Source: Fontisubflavum oceani | GTDB taxonomy: Bacteria > Pseudomonadota > Alphaproteobacteria > Rhodobacterales > Rhodobacteraceae | NCBI RefSeq assembly: GCF_030407165.1 | Contig: NZ_CP129111.1 | Span: 3,528,880 to 3,592,879 of the forward strand | Length of the DNA stretch: 64,000 nucleotides | Direction of reading: 5' to 3' | Shown here: piece after piece, positions 26,543 through 35,164 of the stretch | Layout of the letters: each line of letters opens with the position of its first letter | Numbering within the stretch: the first letter of the stretch is position 1 | Position numbers and translations under genes: made by a program | Notes under the pieces: generated by a model | Databases searched by the model: none | The model's input: the letters and a program-made list of their open reading frames with translations, nothing else | Told to the model about the DNA's origin: nothing

Positions 26543-27565
26543 TCAGTTGCTACCGACGACAATGCTGCCGGCGATGATCCCGGCACGGATTTCGACCAGT
26601 TCTGTCATCAGAGTTTCCGGCACTTCGGAGGCCAAGTCATGAAACGGGGCCAAGTCGACACCGCCATTTTCAAGCGTTCCGACAATGACCCCACCCTCAA
26701 ACGCGCCGCTTTGGACCCGTTCGATCACCTGATAGACGGTGGCGTCCATGCGTTTGACGATCGAGGTCAGGTAGACATGGCCACGTTCGGGGTCGGTCTC
26801 GTAGAGATCGGCATCAACGCCGATGATCATCAACTCCTCCACACCCAGCTCATTAGCCAGTGCCGCGGAACCGAGGCCCACCGGGCCTGCCACAGGCAAC
26901 ACGATATCGGCCCCCTCGTCATAGAGGTTCTGCGCGAAGGCACGGCCATCATCGAGGGAGTCGAAATTGTTAGTGAAAAGCCCCTGGCGCGTCTCGGGGG
27001 ACCAGCCGAGAACGGTCACATCGGTCCCGTGACGGGCGTTGTAATGCGCAACACCATAGGCAAAGCCATCCATGAAGATCGTGACCGGTGGAATGTTGAT
27101 GCCGCCAAAGGTGCCGACAATGCCGGTCTCGGTCATACCCGCGGCCAAATAGCCCGCGAGGAATGCGGCCTCATCAGTGGCATAGACCTGCCCCAGGACA
27201 TTGGGCAGCGGCGGGTCATAGGCGAAGTCGACGATGGAGAAGACCTGGTCGGGATTGGCCGCCGCAGCGGTTTGTGTCGCATCGCCAAGCAGGAACCCGA
27301 TGGTAAAGATCACGTCGCAGGCGCCACCCAGGAGCGAGTTGATATTGGCCTCATAATCGGTTTCGGCCTGCGACTCGAGGAACCGGCCCTGGATACCAAG
27401 CTGCTCCTCTGCATCCAGCACGCCTTGCCAAGCCGTCTGGTTGAAACTGTTGTCGTCGATCCCACCCGTGTCGGTCACCTGACAGGCCGTGAAGGCGGTC
27501 GCCGGGGCCGCAAGGCCAATGGCCAGGGCCATCGCGAGCCCGGTCAATCCTTGGTATCGTGTCAT
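26543..27565 (-). CDS. BMP-family periplasmic substrate-binding protein
   Basis: A 340-residue protein, GAGAGGA upstream of the chosen ATG; upstream in-frame sequence lacks protein character. It has a signal peptide (MTRYQGLTGLAMALAIGLAA, cleavage probably after ATA or AFTA). CQVTDTGGIDDNSFNQTAW is the diagnostic N-terminal box of Bmp/Med proteins, which bind purine nucleosides in characterised cases. First gene of the importer operon. The exact ligand is not determinable from sequence. Confidence 0.9.
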   Translation of the reverse strand: MTRYQGLTGLAMALAIGLAAPATAFTACQVTDTGGIDDNSFNQTAWQGVLDAEEQLGIQGRFLESQAETDYEANINSLLGGACDVIFTIGFLLGDATQTAAAANPDQVFSIVDFAYDPPLPNVLGQVYATDEAAFLAGYLAAGMTETGIVGTFGGINIPPVTIFMDGFAYGVAHYNARHGTDVTVLGWSPETRQGLFTNNFDSLDDGRAFAQNLYDEGADIVLPVAGPVGLGSAALANELGVEELMIIGVDADLYETDPERGHVYLTSIVKRMDATVYQVIERVQSGAFEGGVIVGTLENGGVDLAPFHDLASEVPETLMTELVEIRAGIIAGSIVVGSN

Positions 27566-28042
27566 GATGTATCCTCTCCAGTTTTGTGCGAGATCACCGA
27601 CCGCCAAGCTTGTGAGACTGCGCCGCCAGTGCCCCACTCGGGCGCGGCAGTGCCAACTTGACCAATGCTGACGACATCTCCCGCCGCCCAGATGGCCTGA
27701 TCCGCGAGCGCCAAGATATGATGTTTGGAACGCACAGCCGGACATGCCGCTCACCTGGGTAAAGTATGGGTCCGAGCCAGAGCGGATCATTAATCCAGGT
27801 TAATCCCGCCACCCCCATAATGCCGCATGTCGAACGCCTCCCAGATCAACAGGATACCCGCATATGAAATAGTTGACGGTATCGACAAAAACCGGACACT
27901 GAGGTAATGAGACATTGTGCGGAACTTGGCTGGGTTGCTGCGTGCCGCGATAGCCCCGTTGATCAGGAGCCTTCTGTTTGGACCTGCCGCTTGCAAGAGG
28001 TCAGTCACAGAGAGGCCTCCCGCAGAAAAGGGACGTGTCGAT
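27566..28042. other. Intergenic region between divergent BMP operon and Crp/Fnr gene
   Basis: About 480 nt with no credible gene. It must hold both promoters. I looked for an FNR-type dyad (TTGAT-N4-ATCAA) and for a purine-riboswitch core and saw neither. AT-rich patches near 27860-27915 are the likely promoter zone. Confidence 0.4.
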
Positions 28043-28795
28043 ATGCAGTCAACATGCGGATCAGCCAAAGCGCAGACGGGCGGTGGCCATGGTCAGGGCG
28101 GTTTAATCGCAGTCTATGATGATGGCGGTCCACTCCATAATCTTAGGCGGAATGCGCGACGCGTCCGGGCTGGCCATGTGCTGGTTCAGGATGGCGATGA
28201 GTTCGACAAAGTGATTGTCGTGATCGAGGGTTGGCTTGCGACGTCGAAATCCTTCGAAGATGGCGAGCAACAAATCATCGATTTCATACTCCCGGGCGAT
28301 ATCCTTGACCCAGCAACCGCCGATGGTCTGACAGTCGGGGTGACATTGGAAGCGGTGACGGACGCGCTCGTCTCGATCATCCCAGCAAGCGTGTGGCAGA
28401 CGATGTTGAAAACATCGCCCACGTTGGAGGACATGGTCGGGCACCTCTGGGCGGCAACACAAGCGCGAACCTCCGAACGGCTGCTACGGCTTGGAAAGGG
28501 CACGGCGCCCATGCGGATCGCATTTGCAATTCTGGAACTGTCGCTCCGGCTCAGGGCGCTTGGCCATGATACGGATACCGCCTTTCACCTGCCTCTGACG
28601 CAGAAGGCGCTTGGCGACTATACCGGTCTCTCCTCGGTCCATGTCTGCCGCACGATGCGGCGCCTGGTCCGGCATGGGGTGATCGAGACCAGCGATCACA
28701 TAGACATCCGGATCGTCGATCTGCAGACCCTGTCCGAGATCGCCGGGATTGATGTGAAGCGCTTGCAACAAGAGATCACGCCAACCGCCGCTTAG
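28043..28795 (+). CDS. Crp/Fnr-family transcriptional regulator
   Basis: About 250 residues from the ATG after AAGGGA; a longer in-frame start 42 codons upstream exists but gives an atypical N-terminus. A cyclic-nucleotide-binding-like beta-roll (VRAGHVLVQDGDEFDKVIVV... DFILPGDILDP) is followed by a winged HTH (LTQKALGDYTGLSSVHVCRT). No N-terminal cysteine cluster for an iron-sulphur centre is evident, so it is not a classical oxygen-sensing FNR. It converges on the CBS gene with a 4-nt overlap. Confidence 0.85.
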   Translation: MQSTCGSAKAQTGGGHGQGGLIAVYDDGGPLHNLRRNARRVRAGHVLVQDGDEFDKVIVVIEGWLATSKSFEDGEQQIIDFILPGDILDPATADGLTVGVTLEAVTDALVSIIPASVWQTMLKTSPTLEDMVGHLWAATQARTSERLLRLGKGTAPMRIAFAILELSLRLRALGHDTDTAFHLPLTQKALGDYTGLSSVHVCRTMRRLVRHGVIETSDHIDIRIVDLQTLSEIAGIDVKRLQQEITPTAA

Positions 28796-29208
28796 CGATC
28801 TTCGACAATCTCCCCAAGGGCTTCGCCAGCCAGAAGCTCCGACACATGCTCGGCAATATCACTTATTGAAATCATGCCCACCAGCGCGCCGGCGTCATCG
28901 ATCACAGGCAAGCGCCGGATCTGATGATCGCCCATCAGACCGGCGATTTCTTCGATGGTCTGATGGGGGCGGCAGCAACGGACATCGGGCGTCATAACAT
29001 CCCGCGCTGTCTTTGGGCTCTCGAAATCCACCGCCGCAATCAGTTTCAGAACGATATCGCGATCTGTCATGAGCCCCACAAGATCGCCATTCTTCATGAC
29101 TGGGAGCGCGCCGATATCTTGATCCCGCATAAGCGCAGCCACTTGCCTGACGGGACAGTCTTGGGCGACTGTCACAACGGGCGTCGTCATGATGTCCTTA
29201 ACCTTCAT
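28792..29208 (-). CDS. CBS-domain protein
   Basis: A 138-residue protein consisting of two CBS motifs: MKVKDIMTTPVVTVAQDCPV to GLMTDRDIVLK, and ARDVMTPDVRCCRPHQTIEE to GMISISDIAEH. The ATG follows AGGAG. Stand-alone CBS pairs bind adenosine nucleotides and sense energy state. Neighbouring ATPase, alcohol dehydrogenase and Crp/Fnr genes suggest a shared stress response. Confidence 0.88.
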   Translation of the reverse strand: MKVKDIMTTPVVTVAQDCPVRQVAALMRDQDIGALPVMKNGDLVGLMTDRDIVLKLIAAVDFESPKTARDVMTPDVRCCRPHQTIEEIAGLMGDHQIRRLPVIDDAGALVGMISISDIAEHVSELLAGEALGEIVEDR

Positions 29209-29554
29209 TTGCTTCTCCTGCGCAAAACTGCACGGGTGCCGATATGGAGGTGGCGATTTATGAACCGGCGGTCGTCTTGCGGCCCCCGTCCATGGTCTTC
29301 GGCGAAGCCGTCTCGGATCTCTGAGGCATTCTGCGTCCCACACGATTAGGGTGCGTATCGACGCCGCAGATAGTGTCAGCACTTGCATCGGTCGCGCATT
29401 AACAGAAGATAAACGCCCGCCACACGGGGTCCATGCCCCGGCTGATCTTGTTGGGCTGAGTCTTTCGGACGCGAGACTGAAACATCCCGGTCAAGACCAG
29501 TTCGATCTCCCCAGGATGGCCGTCAAGGACCGATGCACCGCTCCAGTTTGGCGT
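29209..29554. other. Intergenic region, nothing recognised
   Basis: About 346 nt between the CBS gene and the downstream end of the YqeY-like gene. It carries the CBS promoter. A short GGGG-TCCATG-CCCC hairpin lies near 29425. No gene or RNA recognised. Confidence 0.35.
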
Positions 29555-30013
29555 CTAGCCGAGCCGGGCTTTCACCGCTGGACCGACAGTGCCGAAATCC
29601 ATCTGACCGGTGTATTTCGACTTCAGCACACCCATCACTTTGCCCATATCGCGGATGCTATTGGCTCCGGTTTCGGCAATCGCGGCGTCCACCGCTTTAG
29701 CAACTTCGTCCTCGCTCAATTGACGGGGGAGGAAATCCTCGATCACCTTGATCTCGGCCAGTTCCTTCTCCGCCAACTCCAACCGCCCGCCTTCTTCATA
29801 GGCGCGGGCGCTTTCTTGGCGTTGTTTGACCATCTTGCCCAGAATCGCGAGCACCTCGGCCTGGCTGACGCCATCGGCATTGCCTTTGGCGCGCGCGTCA
29901 ATGTCCTGGTCTTTGATCGCGGCATTGATCAGGCGCAGCGTCGACAGCCGGGTGGCGTCTTTCTCGCGCATGGCCTCTTTCAATCCGGTATTGATCCGCT
30001 CTCGGAGTGGCAT
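29555..30013 (-). CDS. GatB/YqeY-domain protein
   Basis: A 152-residue protein. MPLRERINTGLKEAMREKDA and LSTLRLINAAIKDQDIDAR open the family, YEEGGRLELAEKELAEI and FLPRQLSEDEV follow, and GQMDFGTVGPAVKARL closes it. This domain resembles the tRNA-binding tail of amidotransferase subunit GatB. The start was chosen because the family begins here; upstream frame is unrelated. Divergent from carA, an arrangement I recall as common in this family. Confidence 0.9.
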   Translation of the reverse strand: MPLRERINTGLKEAMREKDATRLSTLRLINAAIKDQDIDARAKGNADGVSQAEVLAILGKMVKQRQESARAYEEGGRLELAEKELAEIKVIEDFLPRQLSEDEVAKAVDAAIAETGANSIRDMGKVMGVLKSKYTGQMDFGTVGPAVKARLG

Positions 30014-30161
30014 AGTGATTTGGTCCCTGTGGCTATCCCCAAGCCATGCAAGATAAGGGATCGGAGCAGTCACAACAACACCCCTTTGACCATCTTGACC
30101 CGACGCGCCCGCCCCCATAGGTTGCCGCGAATTTGCCAGCCCTAATTGACGGAGTCGCGCC

Positions 30162-31316
30162 ATGACCGACCATCCCACTGCCTGCCTTGTGCTTGCCGAT
30201 GGCACGGTTTTTTACGGGCGTGGCTTCGGTGCCACCGGGCAAACCGTGGCCGAACTCTGCTTCAACACTGCGATGACGGGCTATCAAGAGATCATGACCG
30301 ACCCGTCCTATGCGGGGCAGATCGTGACCTTCACCTTCCCCCATATCGGCAATACCGGCGTCACCGCACAGGATGATGAGACAGCCGACCCCGTGGCGGC
30401 CGGTATGGTTGTGAAATGGGATCCAACCGAGCCGTCGAACTGGCGCGCCGAGGCGGAGTTAACGGCTTGGTTGGCCGCACGGGGGCGGATTTGCATCGGC
30501 GGCGTCGACACCCGCCGCCTTACGCGGGCAATCCGGCAACAAGGGGCGCCGCATGTGGCCTTGGCTCATGATCCGGACGGTCAGTTTGATCTGGAGGCGC
30601 TGGTTGCAGCGGCGCGCGGGTTCGCGGGACTCGAAGGGCTTGATCTGGCCAAAGACGTGACCTGTGCGCAGAGCTATACGTGGGACGAGATGCGGTGGGC
30701 CTGGCCCGAGGGGTATCTGCGCCGGACCGAGCCGGGGTTCAAAGTTGTCGCCGTCGATTATGGCGCAAAACGGAACATCCTCCGCTGCCTCGCCTCCGCG
30801 GGTTGCGATGTAACCGTGATGCCAGCCACCTCCACCGCCGAGGATGTTTTGGCACAGAACCCAGATGGGGTCTTCCTGTCCAACGGACCCGGCGACCCGG
30901 CGGCGACCGGCGAATATGCCGTGCCGATGATCCAAAGCGTCCTGGAAGCCGATCTTCCCGTCTTCGGAATTTGCCTGGGCCATCAGATGCTGGCCCTGGC
31001 CCTCGGCGGTCGGACGGTGAAGATGAACCACGGGCATCACGGCGCCAATCACCCAGTAAAAGACCTCGAAACCGGCAAAGTCGAGATCACCTCGATGAAT
31101 CATGGCTTCACGGTCGACAGCCAAACTCTGCCCAAAGGCGTCAAAGAGACCCATGTGTCGCTGTTCGATGGCTCCAACTGTGGCATCCGCGTCGAAGACC
31201 GCCCTGTCTTCTCGGTGCAATACCACCCGGAGGCCAGTCCCGGTCCGCAAGACAGCTACTATCTCTTCGAGCGCTTCGTTGCCGCTATGCGCGCGCGCGC
31301 GACACAGCCCGCTTAG
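30162..31316 (+). CDS. carA: Carbamoyl-phosphate synthase small (glutaminase) subunit
   Basis: A 384-residue protein of standard length. The N-terminal CPSase domain has FNTAMTGYQEIMTDPSYAGQ, and the class I glutamine amidotransferase domain has SNGPGDPAAT, the nucleophile elbow GICLGHQMLALALGG and the catalytic histidine/glutamate in YHPEASPGP. It delivers ammonia from glutamine to CarB for arginine and pyrimidine synthesis. carB is not in the window. Confidence 0.97.
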   Translation: MTDHPTACLVLADGTVFYGRGFGATGQTVAELCFNTAMTGYQEIMTDPSYAGQIVTFTFPHIGNTGVTAQDDETADPVAAGMVVKWDPTEPSNWRAEAELTAWLAARGRICIGGVDTRRLTRAIRQQGAPHVALAHDPDGQFDLEALVAAARGFAGLEGLDLAKDVTCAQSYTWDEMRWAWPEGYLRRTEPGFKVVAVDYGAKRNILRCLASAGCDVTVMPATSTAEDVLAQNPDGVFLSNGPGDPAATGEYAVPMIQSVLEADLPVFGICLGHQMLALALGGRTVKMNHGHHGANHPVKDLETGKVEITSMNHGFTVDSQTLPKGVKETHVSLFDGSNCGIRVEDRPVFSVQYHPEASPGPQDSYYLFERFVAAMRARATQPA

Positions 31317-31392
31317 AGACTGTCTCCTCCGTCCAGTTCTTGGTTAACCGGCTGTTAACAAAACACATCGCATTGTCTGCGTATCGTTTTGT

Positions 31393-33378
31393 GTGCAGTG
31401 CTGGGGACGCCTGCTTTTGGATTCACCGATCTTCAAATCGGTCCGTGCTTTTTCGGGCCAGCAGGTCCTGCGCGATCCGCCAATCCGTGTTGTCGAAAAG
31501 GCACGGCGGCGACCGCGCCCATTGGCAGAGATTCTTGTCGATCAAGGCGTTATCGACCAAGAAACTCTTCTGAAAGCGGTCGCGCTTCAACGCCATCAAG
31601 ATTTGCCAATTGGCGAAATCCTCATCGCCCATGACAAGATCACCGAGGATCAATTGGTTGCCGCGCTCTGTGCGCAATTTGGCGCCCAGACGATTAATCT
31701 CAAAGACGAACCTGCGGATCAATCACTCGTCAGTCTCCTTCCTGCAAAGACAGCCGTTACGTTGAACGCGTTGCCGTGGCGGCGCGCTGGACAAGCATTG
31801 ATTGTCGTCACCAACCGCCCTGACCGCGAAGCGAAAATCCGCGACGCTTTTGGCCCCGATCAGCCGGTGATTGTGGCCCTGGCAGACCGCGCGAGCATGC
31901 AGGCCGCCTTGACCCGCGCCTATGGGGATCCACTCGCGCGGTTGGCAGAGGCCCGCGTCCCACTTGGCGCAAGCTGCCGAAGTTGGAACCCAAAGCGCCT
32001 GACACCCTGGCTCGCCGCCCTCGGGATCTGCCTGCCGCTCGCGGTTTGGTTGGCTCCTGTCACACTTGCGGCATTCACGTTCGGCCTGGCGCTGTTTGTG
32101 TTCGCATGCAACACGGGCCTGAAACTGGCCGCGTTGATCGCGACATTGCGCACCCCTCTGACCGAGACGGCCCAGGACAACCAGTCAGCGACCTCCAACA
32201 CAGGGCCAATCCCGCTGCGCCGCCAGCCGGTTGTCAGCATCCTCGTCCCCCTCTTGCGGGAGAAGGACATTGCCGGGCAATTGGTGACGCGGCTGTCAGA
32301 GCTCGATTATCCGCGCGAGTTGCTGGACGTGATCCTCATTTTGGAGGCCGATGACACAACCACGCATGCGGCGCTTGCGCAAACCAGGCTCCCCACATGG
32401 ATGCGCGCCATCACAGTGCCCCCTGGTCGACCGCGCACCAAGCCGCGGGCGCTCAACTATGCTCTGAACTTCGCCCGCGGATCGATTGTCGGGATCTATG
32501 ACGCCGAAGATCGGCCCGAACCCGATCAGATCCGCAAAGCCGTCCAACGCTTTTCTGAATGCCCGCCAGAAGTGGCCTGTTTGCAAGGCCGGCTGGACTA
32601 TTACAATGCCAATCACAACTGGATAAGCCGTTGTTTTACCATTGAATATGCAAGCTGGTTCCGGTTGATGCTGCCTGGCGTTCAGCGGCTTGGCCTGTTT
32701 GTTCCCCTTGGCGGCACCACGCTTTTCATGCGTCGCGAGGCGCTGGAAGATGTCGGAGCCTGGGACGCGCATAATGTGACAGAAGATGCCGAATTGGGCC
32801 TGCGATTGGTCCGCAACGGCTATCGAACGGAAATCGTGCGGACGACGACGTATGAAGAGGCAAACTCCGCGATTCTGCCCTGGATTCGACAACGCTCTCG
32901 TTGGCTAAAAGGCTATGCGATGACGTGGGTGACGCATATGCGCCAACCTGTTGCGCTTTGGCGGGCGCTTGGGACGCGGGCGTTCTTGGGCTTCCAGCTT
33001 CCAGATTCTCGGAACTGTTATTGGGTTCCTGGCCGCGCCGCTCTTATGGAGCTTCATGCTGGTGCCTTTCGGACTGCCCCACCCCTTGGATCCGCTGGTT
33101 TCACCGCTTGGTTATGGGATCATCGGTTTTGGCTTTGTCTTCTCATTCGCATTGACGCTGACGGTTTCTTTCATCGCGTGTCGTGCGCGCCATTTGCGGC
33201 GACACCGCTTCGCGCTGCCCTTGCTGGCGCTCTACTTCCCGCTTGCTTCAGTAGCGGCGGCCGTTGCCGTGGCTGAAATGCTACTCAGACCGTTTCACTG
33301 GGCCAAAACAGCCCACGGGAGATTCAGTCAGACCGAAGGTCCAACGGGGGCAGAACCTGCCGTCAACATCTCCCCTAA
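31393..33378 (+). pseudogene. MshEN-GT2 glycosyltransferase, frameshifted by a 7-bp tandem duplication
   Basis: The N-terminal 120 residues form a MshEN/GspE-N domain (LAEILVDQGVIDQETLLKAV; GEILIAHDKITEDQLVAALC), then two membrane helices and a GT2 cellulose-synthase-like domain (VSILVPLLREKDIAGQL; YDAEDRPEPDQ; TEDAELGLRL; and QRSRWLKGYAMTW, the QxxRW motif). CTTCCAG is duplicated head to tail at 32991-33004, shifting the frame just before the C-terminal membrane helices; removing one copy restores FQILGTVIGFLAAPLLWSF. The end is also doubtful: one extra G in 33346-33350 would give a stop at 33376, neatly meeting the GntR stop. The start codon (GTG) is uncertain. Confidence 0.82.
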
Positions 33379-34015
33379 TCGCGCCGTGCCTGTTCTTTCA
33401 GCCGCACTTCGAAGGCGATCGACAGATGATCCTTCAGGGCTTTCGCCGCTGTGTCGCCATCCCGATCCGCAATGGCTTGCACGATCGCCGCATGTTCAGA
33501 GAGCGCATCTTCCCCGCGCCCTTCTGCGGCCAATGACGTCGTCGCCATCAGCGCCATCGAGCGATGCACCAGGTCGAGTTGCTGCACCAGATATCTATGT
33601 GGCTAGCCAGGTGGATTTGCTTGTGAAACCGCCGGTTCGCGCGGGCCAAGGCAGCCGGATCATCCAACAACGCATGATCGGCTTTCACCATCTCACGCAG
33701 CACTTTGATCTCTTCTTCGGCCGCATGTTGCGCCGCAAGGCGCGCCGCCAACCCCTCAAGCTCGGTCCGCACCGCGTAAAGCTCCGCCGTCTGCGCGTGA
33801 TCCAGCGAGGCCACAATCAAGCTCCGCCCATCGCGGGTCAGCAGGCTTTGGGTCTCCAGCCGCTGTAGCGCTTCGCGGATCGGGGTGCGGCTGACGCCAA
33901 ATCGTTCGGCGAGTTCCGATTCCACAAGGCGCGAGCCGGGCCGGTAAACACCGATATCAATCGCTTCGAGGATCAGGTCGTACGCATCTTTATGCGGGGG
34001 TTTTTTCTGCGCCAT
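33375..34015 (-). pseudogene. GntR/FadR-family regulator (FCD domain), frameshifted
   Basis: The winged HTH is complete: YDLILEAIDIGVYRPGSRLV, ESELAERFGVSRTPIREALQ. The FCD ligand domain begins normally (LYAVRTELEGLAARLAAQHA... FHKQIHLASH) but the frame is lost near 33595-33600. One base added there restores YLVQQLDLVHRSMALMATTS and a normal end, giving about 213 residues, right for the subfamily. It is either truncated or a sequencing slip. It would regulate a nearby catabolic gene; the target is unknown. Confidence 0.85.
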
Positions 34016-34112
34016 CGCCTTTGTCCTTGTGATCCAGGCGAGGCTAGGCGGGCATGCGCCGCAACACAAGCACCCCCTTGCCGCGCCCTTTGCCCTTGCC
34101 TAAACCCTCACT

Positions 34113-34759
34113 ATGCCTGCCGAACACTTCTCTCATGTCGAAACCTGGGTCTTCGACCTTGATCACACGCTTTACCCCCGGAAATGGCGTTGTTTGATCA
34201 GATCAATATCCGCATGACCGCATATGTCATGGAGGCGCTTGGCGTTGATCAGTTGGAGGCAAATCGGCTGCGTCAGAAATACTGGCGCGAGCACGGCACG
34301 ACTTTGGCGGGCTTGATGGATATTCACGGCGTCGACCCCGGGCCGTATCTCACCGAGGTGCATGAGATCGATTTCACGGTCCTCGCCCCCGACCCGGATC
34401 TCGCCGCACGGATCGCGGCCCTGCCTGGCCGGCGGATCATCTATACCAATGGCACCGCGCCTTATGCCGAGCAGGTGATCGCCCATCGCGGATTGTCCGG
34501 TCTCTTTGACGCGATCTACGGCGTGGAACATGCCAATTTCCGCCCGAAGCCAGAGGCCCGCGCGTTTCAGGCCATCTTTGACGCCGACGGATTGACCCCA
34601 ACCCGCGCCGCGATGTTTGAAGATGACCCCCGCAACCTGGCCGCCCCCCATGCCATGGGGTTGCGCACGGTGCATGTCGCGCCAGAGCCCGATCCGGCGG
34701 ACCACATCCATTATCACACCGATGATCTTACCGCATTTTTGTCGCGCTTGATCCGCTAA
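34113..34759 (+). pseudogene. HAD-family pyrimidine 5'-nucleotidase-like phosphatase, frameshifted at a C run
   Basis: The HAD motif I WVFDLDHTLYP lies at residues 12-22. Then the C5 run at 34175-34179 puts the rest in another frame; a sixth C would give PPEMALFDQINIRMTAYVME and a 215-residue protein. Motif II is IIYTNGTAPY, the motif III lysine is in RPKPEARAF, and motif IV is MFEDDPRNL. The pattern is the HAD-IA subgroup of pyrimidine 5'-nucleotidases. It starts divergently from the GntR gene. Confidence 0.85.
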
Positions 34760-34858
34760 GCGCGGTTGTCGCGCTTGGGGCCGCTGCACTGCGGCAATAA
34801 GGACCATCGCAATTCCCCTGTCACGAACCACATCTGGCGGAGCGAACAGGAGATCCAA

Positions 34859-35107
34859 ATGACGATGACATCTGCGGCCGATACCGGCCATTTTACCCGT
34901 AAAATCACATATCGCATTCCGTTGATCGGTCGGATGGCGCGCGAGATTGTGGAAGGTGATGAGGACACGCCGTTTTACGCCGTCGCCATGCTGGTCAGTC
35001 TTTGGGCGTCTGCTTTCATGATTTTTGGCTATGCTGGCTTGATCATCCCGGCGCTGATCATGGTTGCGGTTATGTTTTTAACGCTGATCCGCATCACGAT
35101 GGGCTAA
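34859..35107 (+). CDS. Small two-helix membrane protein
   Basis: An 82-residue protein with AGGAG six nt before ATG. The N-terminal half is soluble (YRIPLIGRMAREIVEGDEDT) and two hydrophobic helices follow (FYAVAMLVSLWASAFMIFGY; LIIPALIMVAVMFLTLIRI). I do not recognise a named family, but its clean ribosome site and codon use support it. Confidence 0.75.
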   Translation: MTMTSAADTGHFTRKITYRIPLIGRMAREIVEGDEDTPFYAVAMLVSLWASAFMIFGYAGLIIPALIMVAVMFLTLIRITMG

Positions 35108-35164
35108 ACCCCTGTGCGCGTTTGACGCTTCGACCCTCTGCTGAATGCGGCCTATCTCTGGGCC

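Noticed and set aside
27566..28042. Purine riboswitch upstream of the BMP transporter
   Set aside because: No conserved three-way-junction core sequences could be found on the minus strand.
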